In this document: in pieces, positions 31,558 to 41,084 of the stretch | Position numbering within the stretch: position 1 is the stretch's first letter | Layout: each line of letters starts with the position of its first letter | Source of the DNA: Oscillospiraceae bacterium | GTDB taxonomy: Bacteria > Bacillota > Clostridia > Oscillospirales > Ruminococcaceae | Assembly: GCA_017828975.1 (NCBI GenBank) | Contig: JAGAJN010000012.1 | Location: 62,001 to 126,000 of the forward strand | DNA: 64,000 bases | Direction of reading: 5' to 3' | Notes under the pieces: generated by a model | What the model was told of the DNA's origin: nothing | The model's input: only the letters and a program-made list of their open reading frames with translations | Databases searched by the model: none | Made by a program: the position numbers and the translations under genes

Positions 31558-33852
31558 TTAAACAACGATTTTCTGTCTGTTCTTGACAAAGCTTTCAAAC
31601 TCGTCACCGGGCATGGGCTTGCCGAAGAAGTAGCCCTGTGCATGGTCGCAGCCCGATTTTTTCAGTATTTCCGCCTGACCGATGGTTTCAATGCCCTCGG
31701 CGATGGTTTCTATCTTCTTGGATTTTGCTATCCTGATAACGGCAGAAACTATCTCACGGGAGATCTCGTCCTCTTCAAGGTACATTATAAAGGAACGGTC
31801 AAGCTTCAGAAGCGTTATGGGCAGCACCTGAATGTAGCTGAGGGAGGAATATCCCGTGCCGAAGTCGTCCATAGACAGCTTAACGCCGATGTCCTTCAGC
31901 TCCTTCATCTGGTGGATAGCCTGGTCAATGTCCTTGAGTGCAAGGCTTTCGGTAAGCTCTACTTCAAGGTATTCGGGGGACAGTCCCGTGCTTGCCAGAG
32001 CCTTCTGAATGGACTCCTTAACGTCCGTCTGATAAAAGTCAACGGAGGTCAGGTTTATGGATACGGTTATGGGAGGAAGCCCCATATCCTGCCATTTCTT
32101 GTTCTGCCTGCAAGCCTCGTAAAGCACGAAATCGCTTATCTTTGTAATGAGCAGGGAATTCTCCGCAACGGGGATAAATGCGCTGGGAGGGATAAGGCTG
32201 CCGTCGGGCTTTCTCCATCTGATAAGAGCCTCAACGCCGATTATCTCGCCGTCGGACAGATTGATCTTAGGCTGATAGTAAAGCACCAGCTCCTTGTTTT
32301 CGATAGCTGCGGCGAGCTCATTTTCGAGAGTGTTACCCGCAAGTATCTTTTCGTGGATATTGTTGTCGTAGCGGATAATATTTCCCCTTGTTCCGTCACT
32401 CAGGCTGAGAGAAAACTCTGCGTGTTCGAGGACGGTGGCAAAGTCCTTTCCGCCGTCGGACATTTTGCAGTAGCCTGCAGAACAGGTAATGGTCTGAGTA
32501 GAGAAAACGTCGATATTCAGGTTTGCGATGCGGTTCTGGATACGCTTGATGACCTCCAGAGGATAGTTGTCGTCGCCCGTTTCACGCATTAGCAGGGCAA
32601 AGTTGTCGCCGCCGATCCTTGCGCCGAAGCCGCCGCTGGACAGGTTTGACAGAATAGCCGAAGCCACCTCTGCAAGCAGCTTGTTTCCGTTAGTATAACC
32701 GCATGTATCGTTGATAATGTGGAATTTGTCGATGTCGAGAACGATGACCCAGTAGGACGGGCTGCCTGCGGGAGCGTCCTTTGTACATTCCAAGGCTTCC
32801 TGACCGATCATCATGAACTTGTTTCTGTTGTATATCTGAGTGACCTCGTCGATATACGCCATTCTTTCGATAAGGGAGTCCTTTTCCTTATCCTTGGTGA
32901 TGTCCATAATAGCGCCGCCGACGCCTGCGGGTTTGCCGTCAGAGGTTGCGGGCATCATCTTGTAGCGGAACATATACCAATGGTAGGAATCGTCCGAGGA
33001 CATAAGCCGAAGCTCGGTGCTGTGCGTCTTGTTCATATCGTTTTCGGAGGGGTGATGCCCCGCTGCGCCGTTGGCAAAGCTTTCAAACAGCACTCTGTCC
33101 TTCGGGTGAACGATAGCCTCCAGATCGGCGCTTTTCACGTACTGTTCGTCCATTCCCAGCATAATGAGAAGCTGGTCGGAGAGGTAGAAAACGTCCCTGT
33201 CGGGCTCTTTGAGTATCAGACCGATCTCGGAAAGCTCCATGGAAAGGGCGTACTTGTTTTCCGTTTCCGCAAGGCTTCTGGAATACTGCAAAAGGTCGTC
33301 CTTCAGACGGAGAGTTTCCGTCAGGTCCATACCGATAGACATCATCAGATAGCTTATCTTGGACGTACCCTTTTCAACGTTCATAAGGGACGTGTTCCAG
33401 ATAGCGGTGACCTTTCTGCCGTCCTTGCAGGTTATATGGAATTCCTCGTCACGGGAGTTTATGACTGCCTGAAAATTTTCCTTGTTGAAGGCGTCCTCGG
33501 GCAGGAGATTTCTGCGGATAGCATCGCCTGACATCAGATCCTCTGCTGTATAACCCGTTACCCTTGTAAGCTCGTCATTTACATGGATATACTCAAAATC
33601 CGTGTCCCGGATAATGACCATAGCGTTGATATTCTGCGCCATTTTTTCAAGGGATACCTTCTGCTTTGCGGCACTTTCCCTGTTGATGTAAATATTTGAT
33701 ACAACGATACCGCCCACACCTACGGCAATGGCTGTAAGGTATACGGTAACTATGATCGTCTGCTTATCGGGATATGAGCCAAGCAGCTTAGCCATGATCA
33801 GCGTAAACACGGCAAATACAACTGTTGCGATTATCAGCTTCGATTTTTTCAT
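31558..33852 (-). CDS. PAS-GGDEF-EAL protein, probable c-di-GMP phosphodiesterase
   Basis: 764 residues: two N-terminal membrane helices (about 6-23 and 33-53), two PAS-like domains (about 68-180 and 200-320), a GGDEF domain whose signature reads GGDNF at 414-418, and a full EAL domain. The degenerate cyclase motif suggests no synthesis. The EAL half keeps E541 (EALIRW), the Asn of SINLTS, ELTES, DDFGTG, LKLDRS, EGIE and GCDHAQGY, so hydrolysis of c-di-GMP is expected, perhaps tuned by GTP at the GGDNF site. A strong divergent promoter precedes it. Confidence 0.88.
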   Translation of the reverse strand: MKKSKLIIATVVFAVFTLIMAKLLGSYPDKQTIIVTVYLTAIAVGVGGIVVSNIYINRESAAKQKVSLEKMAQNINAMVIIRDTDFEYIHVNDELTRVTGYTAEDLMSGDAIRRNLLPEDAFNKENFQAVINSRDEEFHITCKDGRKVTAIWNTSLMNVEKGTSKISYLMMSIGMDLTETLRLKDDLLQYSRSLAETENKYALSMELSEIGLILKEPDRDVFYLSDQLLIMLGMDEQYVKSADLEAIVHPKDRVLFESFANGAAGHHPSENDMNKTHSTELRLMSSDDSYHWYMFRYKMMPATSDGKPAGVGGAIMDITKDKEKDSLIERMAYIDEVTQIYNRNKFMMIGQEALECTKDAPAGSPSYWVIVLDIDKFHIINDTCGYTNGNKLLAEVASAILSNLSSGGFGARIGGDNFALLMRETGDDNYPLEVIKRIQNRIANLNIDVFSTQTITCSAGYCKMSDGGKDFATVLEHAEFSLSLSDGTRGNIIRYDNNIHEKILAGNTLENELAAAIENKELVLYYQPKINLSDGEIIGVEALIRWRKPDGSLIPPSAFIPVAENSLLITKISDFVLYEACRQNKKWQDMGLPPITVSINLTSVDFYQTDVKESIQKALASTGLSPEYLEVELTESLALKDIDQAIHQMKELKDIGVKLSMDDFGTGYSSLSYIQVLPITLLKLDRSFIMYLEEDEISREIVSAVIRIAKSKKIETIAEGIETIGQAEILKKSGCDHAQGYFFGKPMPGDEFESFVKNRQKIVV

Positions 33853-33965
33853 TTATCAGTTTCCCCTCTGTTCAGATAAATCGTTTTCATATACTCGTAT
33901 AATTCCCGATAAACGGGAAAGAAAATTACATTGTTCGGATAAAAAAGCAATATTATCCAAAAATT

Positions 33966-33994
33966 ATTATATACCAATATTTTCAATCTGTCAA
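33966..33994 (-). promoter_or_regulatory. Promoter of the PAS-GGDEF-EAL gene
   Basis: Minus-strand TTGACA (33989-33994), 17-nt spacer, TATAAT (33966-33971): a full consensus, divergent from the two-component genes. Confidence 0.9.
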
Positions 33995-34102
33995 TAATGA
34001 ACAATAAAAATTATCAATTCAGCGTTGTTTTTTCACATAAATATCACATTTTAATGGTAAAATGATTTTGGAAGAATATTTTCCGAGAAAGAGGTGCTTA
34101 TT

Positions 34103-34792
34103 ATGGCTAAAATATTAATTGTAGACGATGAAGAAATGATAAGAAACGTGGTAAGGGAATACGCCGAATTTGAAGGCTATGAAACAGACGAGGCGGAGGA
34201 CGGTATGCAGGCGGTGGAAAAATGCCGCAAAAACGATTACGACCTTATAGTTATGGACATTATGATGCCCAAGCTGGACGGCTATTCCGCCTGCCGTGAG
34301 ATACGCAAATCCAAGCAGATACCCGTGATAATGCTGTCCGCAAGGGGCGAGGAGTACGACAAGCTTTTCGGCTTTGAGCTGGGCATTGACGACTATGTTG
34401 TAAAGCCCTTTTCGCCCAAGGAGCTGACTGCGAGAATTAGAGCGGTGCTGAAGCGTGCTGCTGCGCCCGAAGCGGAGAAAAATCCCGATGTTATGCGGTT
34501 TGAGGGCTTGGAGATAAATATGCCGGGACGTGAAGTTATTGTGGACGGCGTTCCTGCTGCGCTGACACCCAAGGAGTACGACCTGCTTTTCTATCTCGTC
34601 CGCAACAAGGGTCTTGCGCTGTCCAGAGATAAGCTTTTGGAGAAAGTCTGGGGCTACGATTTTTACGGAGATGACAGAACTGTTGACACTCACATAAAGA
34701 TGCTCCGAAATTCCATAGGTCAGTATCGTAAATTCATCGTGACTCTGAGGGGTATGGGTTACAAGTTCGACGCTTCGGCGCAGGAAAGTTAA
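34103..34792 (+). CDS. OmpR/PhoB-family response regulator
   Basis: 229 residues. Receiver domain with D8-D9, phospho-acceptor D52 (VMDIMMPK) and K102 (VVKPFSP), then a winged-helix DNA-binding domain (LTPKEYDLLFYL; DDRTVDTHIKMLR; RGMGYKF). ATG 34103 has AGAGG 8 nt upstream. The stop codon abuts the next gene's start, so it pairs with that kinase. An extended -10 (TGGTAAAAT near 34058) may be its promoter. The signal it responds to is unknown. Confidence 0.92.
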   Translation: MAKILIVDDEEMIRNVVREYAEFEGYETDEAEDGMQAVEKCRKNDYDLIVMDIMMPKLDGYSACREIRKSKQIPVIMLSARGEEYDKLFGFELGIDDYVVKPFSPKELTARIRAVLKRAAAPEAEKNPDVMRFEGLEINMPGREVIVDGVPAALTPKEYDLLFYLVRNKGLALSRDKLLEKVWGYDFYGDDRTVDTHIKMLRNSIGQYRKFIVTLRGMGYKFDASAQES

Positions 34793-36283
34793 ATGAAACA
34801 CACGGTCAAAAGAAGCCTGCGATATACCGTCTGGGTATATTTTATGCTGTTTATCAGCGCAATACTCATACTTTTGTGGCTTTCCTTCGTAGTTTCGCTG
34901 GAATCCAACTATCAGGTGATGAAAACTGCGGATATTACTACCGTGGCGAATTATATCATCAAGCATTGCGATGACGAGAATTTTGCCGACGACCTTGATA
35001 AAATGGCGTTTGACAACAATATGTGCATAAGCATCACCGACCTTCGGGGAGTTACGCTGTATTCCTATGACGGAATGGGCGGTAACTGTCTTATCCACGA
35101 CGACCACAGCGCAAACCTTTTCTATTACCGAAACAAGGTGCTGGAAAGCGAGGACGGCTTCATCTACTATCAGGCGACAAATCCCAAGTTCAAGAACAAG
35201 ACGCTGCTTTTCGTTATGCTGCTGAAAAATGAGGGTGTCCCGACAGGCTTTGTCTATCTGAACACGTCATTGGAGCCTATCGAGTCCACGGCGATAATCA
35301 TCAAAAAGCAGATATTGCAGATAACCATCGTGCTTTTTGTGCTGGGACTTATTATCTCATTTTTCCTGGCAAAGCTTATCGCAACGCCCATCATCAGGAT
35401 AACAAAGTCTGCGGATAAGCTGGCAAAGGGCGATTACAGTGCGAAATTCGACGGCTACGGCTATGATGAAACGGAAGCTCTGGCGGCAACGCTGAACTAT
35501 GCGTCCAACGAAATTTCAAAGGTGGACAGCCTTCGCCGTGACCTTATCGCAAACATCTCCCACGACCTGCGAACGCCGCTTACCATGATAAAGGCATATG
35601 CGGAGATGATACGTGACCTTTCGGGAGATAATCCCGTGAAAAGGGAACAGCACGTTGGTGTTATCATCGAGGAAAGCGACCGTCTGGCGTCCCTTGTTAA
35701 CGATATTCTTGACCTGTCCAAGCTGGAAAACGGCTCAAAGCCCGAAAAACGGAAGTTTGACATCTCCGAAAAGCTGATGGACGTTATGAAGCGATATGAC
35801 GTGCTGACCGAGCAGAAGGGCTACCGTTTCTTCCTGTCCATCGATGCTTCGCATATTATCGAGGCGGACGTGCAGAGGATAGAGCAGGTGCTTTACAATC
35901 TTATCAACAATGCGGTCAATTACACGGGCGAGAACAAGACGGTGTATATCACTCAGCTTATGCGGGGAAAGAATGTCCGAATTGAGATAACCGACACGGG
36001 GGACGGCATTGACGAGGAGCTTCTGCCGCTTATTTTCGACAGGTATTACCGTGCGGAAAAGCATAAGCGTGAGGTCGTGGGAACGGGTCTGGGACTTTCC
36101 ATTGTAAAGCAGATACTTGTTGCTCACGGGTTCCCATACGGCGTTCAGTCACGAAAGGGCGTGGGCAGCACCTTCTGGTTTGAAGCCCCTGTATGCGATG
36201 AAGAGGAAGAATTTAAGGAACAGCCGTCAGCATCACTTTCGCTGGGACGAAGGAAAAATGACAATAACACACCGAAAAAATGA
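34793..36283 (+). CDS. Sensor histidine kinase
   Basis: 496 residues: two membrane helices (about 14-36 and 173-193) flanking a 135-residue external sensor domain, a HAMP linker, then HisKA with H257 (NISHDLRTPL) and an HATPase with N box (LINNAVNYTGEN), G1 (TDTGDGIDEE) and G2 (GTGLGLSIVKQI). Architecture is that of PhoR/ResE/WalK-type kinases, but no PAS domain is seen. It directly follows the regulator gene. Ligand unknown. Confidence 0.92.
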   Translation: MKHTVKRSLRYTVWVYFMLFISAILILLWLSFVVSLESNYQVMKTADITTVANYIIKHCDDENFADDLDKMAFDNNMCISITDLRGVTLYSYDGMGGNCLIHDDHSANLFYYRNKVLESEDGFIYYQATNPKFKNKTLLFVMLLKNEGVPTGFVYLNTSLEPIESTAIIIKKQILQITIVLFVLGLIISFFLAKLIATPIIRITKSADKLAKGDYSAKFDGYGYDETEALAATLNYASNEISKVDSLRRDLIANISHDLRTPLTMIKAYAEMIRDLSGDNPVKREQHVGVIIEESDRLASLVNDILDLSKLENGSKPEKRKFDISEKLMDVMKRYDVLTEQKGYRFFLSIDASHIIEADVQRIEQVLYNLINNAVNYTGENKTVYITQLMRGKNVRIEITDTGDGIDEELLPLIFDRYYRAEKHKREVVGTGLGLSIVKQILVAHGFPYGVQSRKGVGSTFWFEAPVCDEEEEFKEQPSASLSLGRRKNDNNTPKK

Positions 36284-36301
36284 TAAACGGAGGAATGTAC
36301 A

Positions 36302-38836
36302 ATGAAGCTGCTTGCCATTGACGGGAACAGCATTATGAACAGGGCGTTTTACGGAATAAAAATGCTTTCCAACAAGCAGGGAATGTTCACGAACGCTCTG
36401 ACGGGGTTTATGAATATATATCTGAAATCTATCGCCGAGGTAAAGCCCGACTGCGTTGCGGTGGCGTTCGACCTGAAAGCACCTACCTTCCGTCACAAGG
36501 CGGACGCAGCCTATAAGGCGAACCGCAAGGGAATGCCCGAGGAGCTGCGTATGCAGATGCCTGTTATAAAGGATATTCTCCGTGCAATGGGCGTTTGTGT
36601 GCTGGAATGTGAGGGCTTTGAAGCGGACGATATTCTGGGAACGCTCTCCCGCATTTTCTGCGAAAAGGGCGGTCAGTGCTTCATCTCAACGGGGGACAGG
36701 GACAGCTTGCAGCTTATAAACGACTGTGTTACCGTCCGCCTTGCCACCACCAAGGAAACTATCATCTACGACAAGGCACGTTTTGAAGCGGATTACGGCT
36801 TCCCGCCTATCAATCTTATCGACCTGAAAGCCCTTATGGGGGACAGCTCGGACAATATCAGCGGCGTTCCCGGGGTGGGTGAAAAGACGGCGTCTGCGCT
36901 TATCGGGAAATATCTCACTATCGAGAAAATTTACGAAGATCTGGACGCTGTTGAATGCACAAAATCCGTCCGCACCAAGCTGGAAAACGGCAAGGCGGCT
37001 GCGGAAAATTCCAAGTTTCTGGCAACTATTGTGAAAAATGCGCCTCTTTCCGAGAATCCCGAGGATTACAGGGTAAAGGAAACGGACGGCGAAGCGCTTT
37101 CCCGTATCCTCACGGAAATGGAAATGTTCAAGCTGCTGGAAAAGCTGGGACTCAAGCCCTCGGCGGCATTGCCGCAAAAGGCGGAGGAAGTCCCCGAGGA
37201 AAAGGTTTCCTATAAGGTCGTTTCTGTGACTGCCGATGAACTTGTTTCGGCTGAATTTTCCTTTATCTTTGATGCCGAAAAGCTGTCCCTATGGGCAGCT
37301 TCGGGGGATAAGCTTTGCAGTTTCACGGAAAAGGACGATATTCTGAAGATCCTTACAAGCGACATTCCCAAAAACACCTTCAAGGCAAAGCCCGCATACC
37401 GTTTCTGCTTTGAAAACGGCTGTAAGATGAAAAATCTTGTTCGTGACGGGGATATTATGGGCTATCTGCTGAATGCGTCCTCGGCGGAATATACAATTGA
37501 AAAGCTTTGTGCGGAGTACGGCGTTCACTATTATTCGGAAATGGGCAAAAATGCGGATATTGCGTCACTTCCTGCGCTGAACAGGCGGCTTTCAAAGGAA
37601 ATTGCCGACCTTGGAATGGAAAAGCTTCTTACCGAAATAGAGCAGCCCCTGACGGAAGTTTTGGCAGATATGGAGTATTATGGTGTAAAAATTGACATTG
37701 ACGGCATAAAAAGCTTTGGTGAGATGCTTTCCAAGGACATTGAGGGCATTGAAAATCAGATTTACTTTATGGCAGGGAAAAAGTTCAATATTTCGTCCCC
37801 GAAGCAGCTGGGCGTTATCCTGTTTGAGGAAATGGGTCTGCCTGCCAAGAAAAAGACGAAAACAGGCTATTCCACCAATGCGGAGGTGCTGGAAGAGTTG
37901 GCAGACAAGCACCCCATTGTCGATTTGATTTTGCAGTATCGTCAGCTGACAAAGCTTAATTCCACCTATGTTGACGGTCTGACAAAGGCTGTTGCACCCG
38001 ACGGCAGGGTTCATTCCGTTTTCAAGCAGACGGAAACCCGCACGGGGCGTATCTCGTCCACCGAACCGAATGTGCAGAACATTCCCGTTAGGACGGAACT
38101 CGGCAGAAATATGCGCAAATTCTTCATTGCCGAGGACGGAATGTCGCTGCTGGACGCCGATTACAGCCAAATTGAGCTGAGAATACTTGCGTCCGTATGC
38201 GGGGACAAAAATATGCAGGAAGCGTTCCTCAGCGGCAAGGACATTCACACCTCAACGGCGGCTTCGGTTTTCGGTCTGCCCGAGGAGATGATAACCCCCG
38301 AAATGCGCCGTGCGGCAAAGGCGGTAAACTTCGGCATTATCTACGGTATCGGGGCATTTTCTCTCGGCAAGGACATCGGCGTTTCCACCAAGGAAGCGGA
38401 CAGATATATCAAAAATTATCTCGACAATTTCCCGAATGTGGCAAAATATATGGACGACACCGTGGAATTTGCCAAGAAAAACGGCTATGTGAAAACCGAG
38501 TTCGGACGGAGAAGATACATTCCAGAGCTGTCGGCGGCGAACAAGAATGTTCAGGCGTTCGGCAAGCGTGCGGCGATGAACGCTCCCATTCAGGGAACGG
38601 CTGCGGACGTTATCAAAATAGCTATGGTAAAGGTCTACAAACGGCTTAAAAAGGAGCTTCCCGAGGCTCGGCTGATCTTGCAGGTACACGATGAGCTTAT
38701 CATCGAAGCATACAAAAAGGACGAGGAAGCGGCGGCGAAGATACTTCGTGAGGAGATGGAAAACGCCGTGAAATTTGCCGTTCCTATGTCCGCCGAGGTT
38801 GCTGTGGGAAGAAGCTGGTATGATGCAAAGGGTTGA
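36302..38836 (+). CDS. polA: DNA polymerase I
   Basis: 844 residues: N-terminal 5' nuclease (GNSIMNRAFYG; FEADDILGT; DRDSLQL; SGVPGVGEKTA), a middle domain where the 3'-5' proofreading motifs are not recognisable (the expected DTE motif is replaced by FIFDAEKLSL), and a C-terminal polymerase A domain with DADYSQIELRI and QVHDELIIE catalytic Asp residues. So, like several Firmicute PolA proteins, it probably lacks proofreading. ATG 36302 has GGAGG 8 nt upstream. The 3' end overlaps the rimI-like gene. Confidence 0.95.
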   Translation: MKLLAIDGNSIMNRAFYGIKMLSNKQGMFTNALTGFMNIYLKSIAEVKPDCVAVAFDLKAPTFRHKADAAYKANRKGMPEELRMQMPVIKDILRAMGVCVLECEGFEADDILGTLSRIFCEKGGQCFISTGDRDSLQLINDCVTVRLATTKETIIYDKARFEADYGFPPINLIDLKALMGDSSDNISGVPGVGEKTASALIGKYLTIEKIYEDLDAVECTKSVRTKLENGKAAAENSKFLATIVKNAPLSENPEDYRVKETDGEALSRILTEMEMFKLLEKLGLKPSAALPQKAEEVPEEKVSYKVVSVTADELVSAEFSFIFDAEKLSLWAASGDKLCSFTEKDDILKILTSDIPKNTFKAKPAYRFCFENGCKMKNLVRDGDIMGYLLNASSAEYTIEKLCAEYGVHYYSEMGKNADIASLPALNRRLSKEIADLGMEKLLTEIEQPLTEVLADMEYYGVKIDIDGIKSFGEMLSKDIEGIENQIYFMAGKKFNISSPKQLGVILFEEMGLPAKKKTKTGYSTNAEVLEELADKHPIVDLILQYRQLTKLNSTYVDGLTKAVAPDGRVHSVFKQTETRTGRISSTEPNVQNIPVRTELGRNMRKFFIAEDGMSLLDADYSQIELRILASVCGDKNMQEAFLSGKDIHTSTAASVFGLPEEMITPEMRRAAKAVNFGIIYGIGAFSLGKDIGVSTKEADRYIKNYLDNFPNVAKYMDDTVEFAKKNGYVKTEFGRRRYIPELSAANKNVQAFGKRAAMNAPIQGTAADVIKIAMVKVYKRLKKELPEARLILQVHDELIIEAYKKDEEAAAKILREEMENAVKFAVPMSAEVAVGRSWYDAKG

Positions 38837-39281
38837 GTTTCGGCTTGTTCGCCCCGAGGAAACTGCGCTTATCCGTGAGGTAGCGGCACTTGACAGGCTT
38901 TCGGTGGGCGCAGATGCGTGGAGTGAGGACACTCTTTCCGAGGAGTGCGGACGGGACGGGGGATTTGTCCTTGCTTGTCTGACAGAAAATGCTGAGCTTT
39001 GCGGATTTGCGGTGTTTTCCACCGTTCTGGACGAAGGTTGTCTTAACAGCATTGCCGTTGGCGAAGGGTTTCGGCGGCAGCATATAGGCGAAGGGCTTAT
39101 TTCGGAAATGACGGAAATTCTCCGCAGTCGGGGCGTGAAAATGATCTCTCTGGAAGTCAGGGAGAGCAATGCCGCTGCTCGGGGGCTTTATGAGAAGTCG
39201 GGGTTTACCTGTCGGGGCGTTCGGAAGAATTTTTACCGTGGGCCTAAGGAAAATGCGGCAATATACCTTATGGAAATATGA
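38820..39281 (+). CDS. rimI: GNAT acetyltransferase, RimI-like
   Basis: 153 residues with a GNAT fold: LNSIAVGEGFRRQHIGEGLI contains the acetyl-CoA loop, followed by SLEVRESNAAARGLYEKSGFTCRGVRKNFY, the hallmark of ribosomal-protein or TsaD-linked N-acetyltransferases. The start is ATG 38820 or the adjacent ATG 38823, both overlapping the polA stop region; the site upstream is weak (GGGAAGAAG). RimI is a reasonable symbol but exact substrate is not shown. Confidence 0.8.
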   Translation: MMQRVEFRLVRPEETALIREVAALDRLSVGADAWSEDTLSEECGRDGGFVLACLTENAELCGFAVFSTVLDEGCLNSIAVGEGFRRQHIGEGLISEMTEILRSRGVKMISLEVRESNAAARGLYEKSGFTCRGVRKNFYRGPKENAAIYLMEI

Positions 39282-39325
39282 AAATCGGCTGACCTCTTTT
39301 TACGGAGATCAGCCGATATTTATTT
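39281..39325. terminator. Bidirectional terminator between rimI-like gene and acyl-CoA ligase
   Basis: Stem ATCGGCTGACCTC/GGAGATCAGCCGAT with one mismatch and a T-rich loop, T-rich on both flanks. It closes two convergent units. Confidence 0.8.
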
Positions 39326-39331
39326 GAAAAA

Positions 39332-40966
39332 TTATCCTCTGTTCTGAGCAGCAACAACGCTTTCGCCGCAGTAGATCTTGCGAAGCTTGGGCTTTTCTAT
39401 CTTTCCCGTGGGATTTCTGGGAATATCCGCAAAGATTATCTTGTGGGGACGCTTGTATCTCGGCAGATTGTTGCAGAAGGTGTTTATTTCCTCCTCGGTG
39501 CAGCTGTGGTCGGGCTTCAGCTCGATGATAGCTGCGGCAATTTCGCCCAGACGCTTGTCCGGCAGACCGATAACGGCAACGTCCTTGATAGCGTCATGAC
39601 CTCTCAGGAAGTCCTCTATCTGTACGGGATAAAGGTTCTCGCCGCCGGAGATGATAACGTCCTTCTTTCTGTCAACCAGGAAGATGAAGCCGTCCTCGTC
39701 CTCCTGTGCCATATCTCCCGTGAACAGCCAGCCGTCCTTCAAAACTTCGTTGGTCGCCTTAGGGTCATTGAAATAGCAGGTCATAACGCCGGGACCTTTG
39801 ACAGCCAGCTCGCCCACATCGCCCCGCTTGACGATGTTTCCGTTTTCGTCAACAATTTTGGTTTCCCAGCCGTAGCCTGCCTTGCCGATAGCGCCTACCT
39901 TGTGGATATTCTCCACGCCGAGATGAACACAGCCGGGACCGATGGACTCACTCAGACCGTAGTTTGTATCATACTGATGGTTGGGGAAGTACTTCTTCCA
40001 GCGTGCAATAAGGCTCGGGGGAACGGGCTGTGCGCCGATGTGCATCAATCTCCACTGATCAAGCTGATAGTCCGAAAGCTGTATGTCGCCCCTGTCGATG
40101 GCGTCCAGAATATCCTGCGCCCAGGGCACAAGCAGCCAAACAATGGAGCATTTCTCCGTAGAAACCGCTTCAAGGATAGTCTTAGGCTTGACACCTCTCA
40201 GAAGGACTGCCTTTCCGCCTACAAGGAAGGAGCCAAACCAGTGCATTTTTGCGCCCGTATGGTAAAGGGGCGGTATGCAGAGGAAAACGTCGTCCTTGGT
40301 CTGTCCGTGATGTGCCTGTTCAACTCTTGCGGAGTGCATCAGACTCATATGCTTATGTAAAATAGCCTTGGGGAAGCCTGTTGTTCCCGAAGAGAAGTAG
40401 ATTGCGGCGTAATCGTCGTCGGTCAGCTTGATGTCGGGAGATGTGCTTGAATAGTTTGCCGTAAGACGGTCGTAATCCTCGGCAAAGGTGGGACAGTTTC
40501 CGCCTACATAGAAAAGCAGTCTGTGCTTGCTGATGTCCTCGGCAATTTCCTCAACACGTCCGATAAATTCGGGACCGAACACCAGCACATCAGCCTCGGC
40601 AAGGTCAAGGCAGTATTTGATCTCGTCCGAGGTATAACGGAAATTCAGCGGGACAGCCAGTGCGCCCGTTTTCAGTATTCCGAAATAAATAGGCAGCCAT
40701 TCAAGGCAGTTCATCAGCAGGATAGCCACCTTATCGCCCTTTTTCACACCTCGGCTGAGAAGCAGATTAGCGAAACGGTTAGCCTTTTCGTTGAACACGT
40801 TCCATGTTATCTCACGGCGGTAGTGGCTGAGGGTGTTTGGCTCGATAAGCTCGTATTCCTTCCATGTGACACGGCGGTTCTCCTGAATATCGGGGTTTAC
40901 CTCCACCAACGCAATATCGTTTCCGAATTTTCGGCAGTTTTCTTCAAGTATTTCTGTAATCGGCAT
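39332..40966 (-). CDS. AMP-dependent acyl-CoA synthetase
   Basis: 544 residues of the ANL superfamily: ATP loop YFSSGTTGFPKAILHKH, the Y-G-L-S-E-S motif with a FYTG-like WLFTGDMA, and C-terminal DRKKDVIISGGENLYP and the catalytic Lys in NPTGKIEKP. It activates a carboxylic acid, likely a fatty or aryl acid, as acyl-AMP then acyl-CoA. ATG 40966 (MPITEILEEN) has AAAGGAG 12 nt upstream, a long gap; the TTG eight codons earlier lacks any site. Substrate cannot be assigned. Confidence 0.88.
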   Translation of the reverse strand: MPITEILEENCRKFGNDIALVEVNPDIQENRRVTWKEYELIEPNTLSHYRREITWNVFNEKANRFANLLLSRGVKKGDKVAILLMNCLEWLPIYFGILKTGALAVPLNFRYTSDEIKYCLDLAEADVLVFGPEFIGRVEEIAEDISKHRLLFYVGGNCPTFAEDYDRLTANYSSTSPDIKLTDDDYAAIYFSSGTTGFPKAILHKHMSLMHSARVEQAHHGQTKDDVFLCIPPLYHTGAKMHWFGSFLVGGKAVLLRGVKPKTILEAVSTEKCSIVWLLVPWAQDILDAIDRGDIQLSDYQLDQWRLMHIGAQPVPPSLIARWKKYFPNHQYDTNYGLSESIGPGCVHLGVENIHKVGAIGKAGYGWETKIVDENGNIVKRGDVGELAVKGPGVMTCYFNDPKATNEVLKDGWLFTGDMAQEDEDGFIFLVDRKKDVIISGGENLYPVQIEDFLRGHDAIKDVAVIGLPDKRLGEIAAAIIELKPDHSCTEEEINTFCNNLPRYKRPHKIIFADIPRNPTGKIEKPKLRKIYCGESVVAAQNRG

Positions 40967-41006
40967 ATTTAGGATATGCTCCTTTCGCAAAATTTGTCAT
41001 AATATA

Positions 41007-41036
41007 AGTATAATTGGTTTAAAGGGTAAAAGTCAA
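41007..41036 (-). promoter_or_regulatory. Promoter of the acyl-CoA synthetase gene
   Basis: Minus-strand TTGACT (41031-41036), 18-nt spacer, TATACT (41007-41012). Confidence 0.75.
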
Positions 41037-41084
41037 TAGCAATAGGGTATAATATTTCGGGATTATATTGTGTAAATTGACCAT

